Below are positions 13,967-14,437 of a stretch of 14,437 bases of DNA, piece after piece. Numbering within the stretch: the stretch's first letter is position 1; each line of letters begins with the position of its first letter. Below the pieces are notes generated by a model. It did not search any database. It was given only the letters and a program-made list of their open reading frames with translations, and was not told the DNA's origin. Made by a program: the position numbers and the translations under genes. This stretch comes from CAZRNB01 sp964601355 (lineage in GTDB: Bacteria > Planctomycetota > Phycisphaerae > Sedimentisphaerales > Anaerobacaceae), in the NCBI GenBank assembly GCA_964601355.1, contig CAZRNB010000078.1, forward strand, positions 1 through 14,437, in the 5' to 3' direction.

Positions 13967-14176
13967 CTAATTTTTTACATTCTCCGTTATCAAGAACCAC
14001 CATTGGTTATTGTGACTCGTGCTACGTAGCGAAGAGCCTACTCCGCCGTAGTAGCCTACGGCTACGAAGGCTGGAAGCTTCCAGCCTTCGCTACTTCGCA
14101 GAGTAGCAATGGTTTTTCTGATTTCTTTCTCCCTGAAAACAGCTATTTTCGTTGTGGGTATTAACTCATTCGCCAT
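13967..14176 (-). pseudogene. Bro-N domain gene remnant interrupted by a palindromic insert
   Basis: The frame starts MANELIPTTKIAVFREKEIR and KTI, which matches the start of Bro-N (BRO family, phage antirepressor-like) proteins as I remember them. There the text KTI is followed at once by a segment like HN[ND][EQ]WWF. Here 31 unrelated residues (24-54) stand between KTI and HNNQWWFLI. They are encoded by the palindromic DNA at 14015-14107. After WWFLI the frame leaves the family pattern and stops within 6 codons, so most of the domain is gone. The insert length of 93 bases keeps the frame open. A tiny expressed protein is possible but unlikely to work. Confidence 0.6.
14015..14107. repeat. 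93-bp palindrome-rich insert in the Bro-N remnant
   Basis: The core is a perfect 26-bp palindrome (14065-14090) centred on AAGCTT, CGAAGGCTGGAAG and its complement. GCTAC/GTAGC words mark both ends (GCTACGTAGC at 14021 and GAGTAGC at 14101). The rest is rich in CTACG and GTAGCC words. No target-site duplication was found. It looks like a non-coding dispersed element of REP or MITE type; no transposase is present in the window. Confidence 0.65.
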
Positions 14177-14259
14177 TTCTTATTCCTCTCTATCTCCTGT
14201 CTCCTGTATTTGCCGTAAGGCATCCTGCACAGCATCCCTTCCAGGACTTTCGGAACTGC

Positions 14260-14315
14260 CTTCTGTCTTCCGTCTTCTGTCTTCTGTCCCCCGTCTTCCG
14301 TCATCTGTCCTCCGC
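14260..14315. repeat. 7-bp tandem array (CTTCTGT / CTTCCGT family)
   Basis: Eight heptads are in register: cttctgt, cttccgt, cttctgt, cttctgt, cccccgt, cttccgt, catctgt, cctccgc. A shorter CTCCTGT pair sits at 14194-14207. The unit resembles the array at 2233-2267 inside the blaR1-like gene. It lies upstream of the Bro-N remnant, and the open frames across it look repeat-derived. Confidence 0.82.
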
Positions 14316-14345
14316 CCTTCCGTGTAAAAAAATCATACGGCTTAT

Positions 14346-14364
14346 CTTGAGCGCAGCCGAAGGG
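14346..14364. repeat. REP-like dispersed motif (CTTGAGCGCAGCCGAAGGG)
   Basis: This word is one I recall as a dispersed hairpin-type repeat in many environmental genomes, where it is often mistranslated as FGCAQDKP-like peptides. The same peptide appears in the minus-strand frame here. Function unknown. Confidence 0.4.
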
Positions 14365-14389
14365 CCAGCCGCCGTGGGCGTTGACTTTC

Positions 14390-14437
14390 TCATTCAATAT
14401 CGTCTGCATATTCCAGTAGCAGCTTTTTCACAGTGTA
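14390..14437 (-). CDS. Possible C-terminal end of a gene entering from the right edge
   Basis: One minus-strand frame is open from the window edge and reads YTVKKLLLEYADDIE before a TGA at 14390-14392. The composition looks protein-like, but 15 residues cannot identify a family, and the frame may be chance. Confidence 0.25.
   Translation of the reverse strand, partial: YTVKKLLLEYADDIE

Noticed and set aside
14161..14409. 82-residue minus-strand frame upstream of the Bro-N remnant
   Set aside because: Most of it is translated repeat: the heptad array and the REP-like motif (FGCAQDKP, TEDGGQKTEDG). No protein family pattern is seen.

Overview
The window looks like chromosomal DNA from a planctomycete, probably of the Phycisphaerae type (inference). 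The signs are a BlaI/BlaR1 pair whose M56 peptidase carries a long planctomycete-style periplasmic tail, an ECF sigma/anti-sigma pair, a leucine-rich-repeat fragment, and many dispersed short repeats between genes. Base composition is moderate and no rRNA, tRNA, CRISPR array or transposase gene was seen.

Left part (1-4750), minus strand: blaI and a 1100-residue blaR1-like gene overlap by 4 bases and share one promoter, which contains two 18-bp operator-like palindromes. An isochorismatase-family hydrolase lies upstream. A 95-bp repeat occurs both after blaR1 (1-95) and before the hydrolase (4550-4644).

Middle part (4750-9000), minus strand: an ECF sigma factor overlaps its membrane anti-sigma factor. 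Further right, ribBA (riboflavin) is followed 3 bases later by a small lipoprotein-like gene, and pgsA (phosphatidylglycerophosphate synthase) lies upstream of ribBA.

Plus-strand block (9150-11975): an orphan GspF/PilC-type membrane protein, then pdxJ (vitamin B6) and dapA (lysine/diaminopimelate). These are housekeeping genes.

Right part (12000-14437) is a decayed accessory region. It holds a leucine-rich-repeat fragment fused to repeat sequence, about 500 bp of repeat-rich intergenic DNA, a Fic-family gene, and a Bro-N gene remnant interrupted by a palindromic 93-bp insert.

The most striking feature is a set of arrays with a strict 7-bp period (one has 8 bp). Their sequences differ, but several are built as two inverted halves kept in the same 7-bp register. 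They occur in most intergenic gaps, run into the ends of pgsA and pdxJ and possibly the start of the GspF-like gene, and interrupt the blaR1-like reading frame twice.
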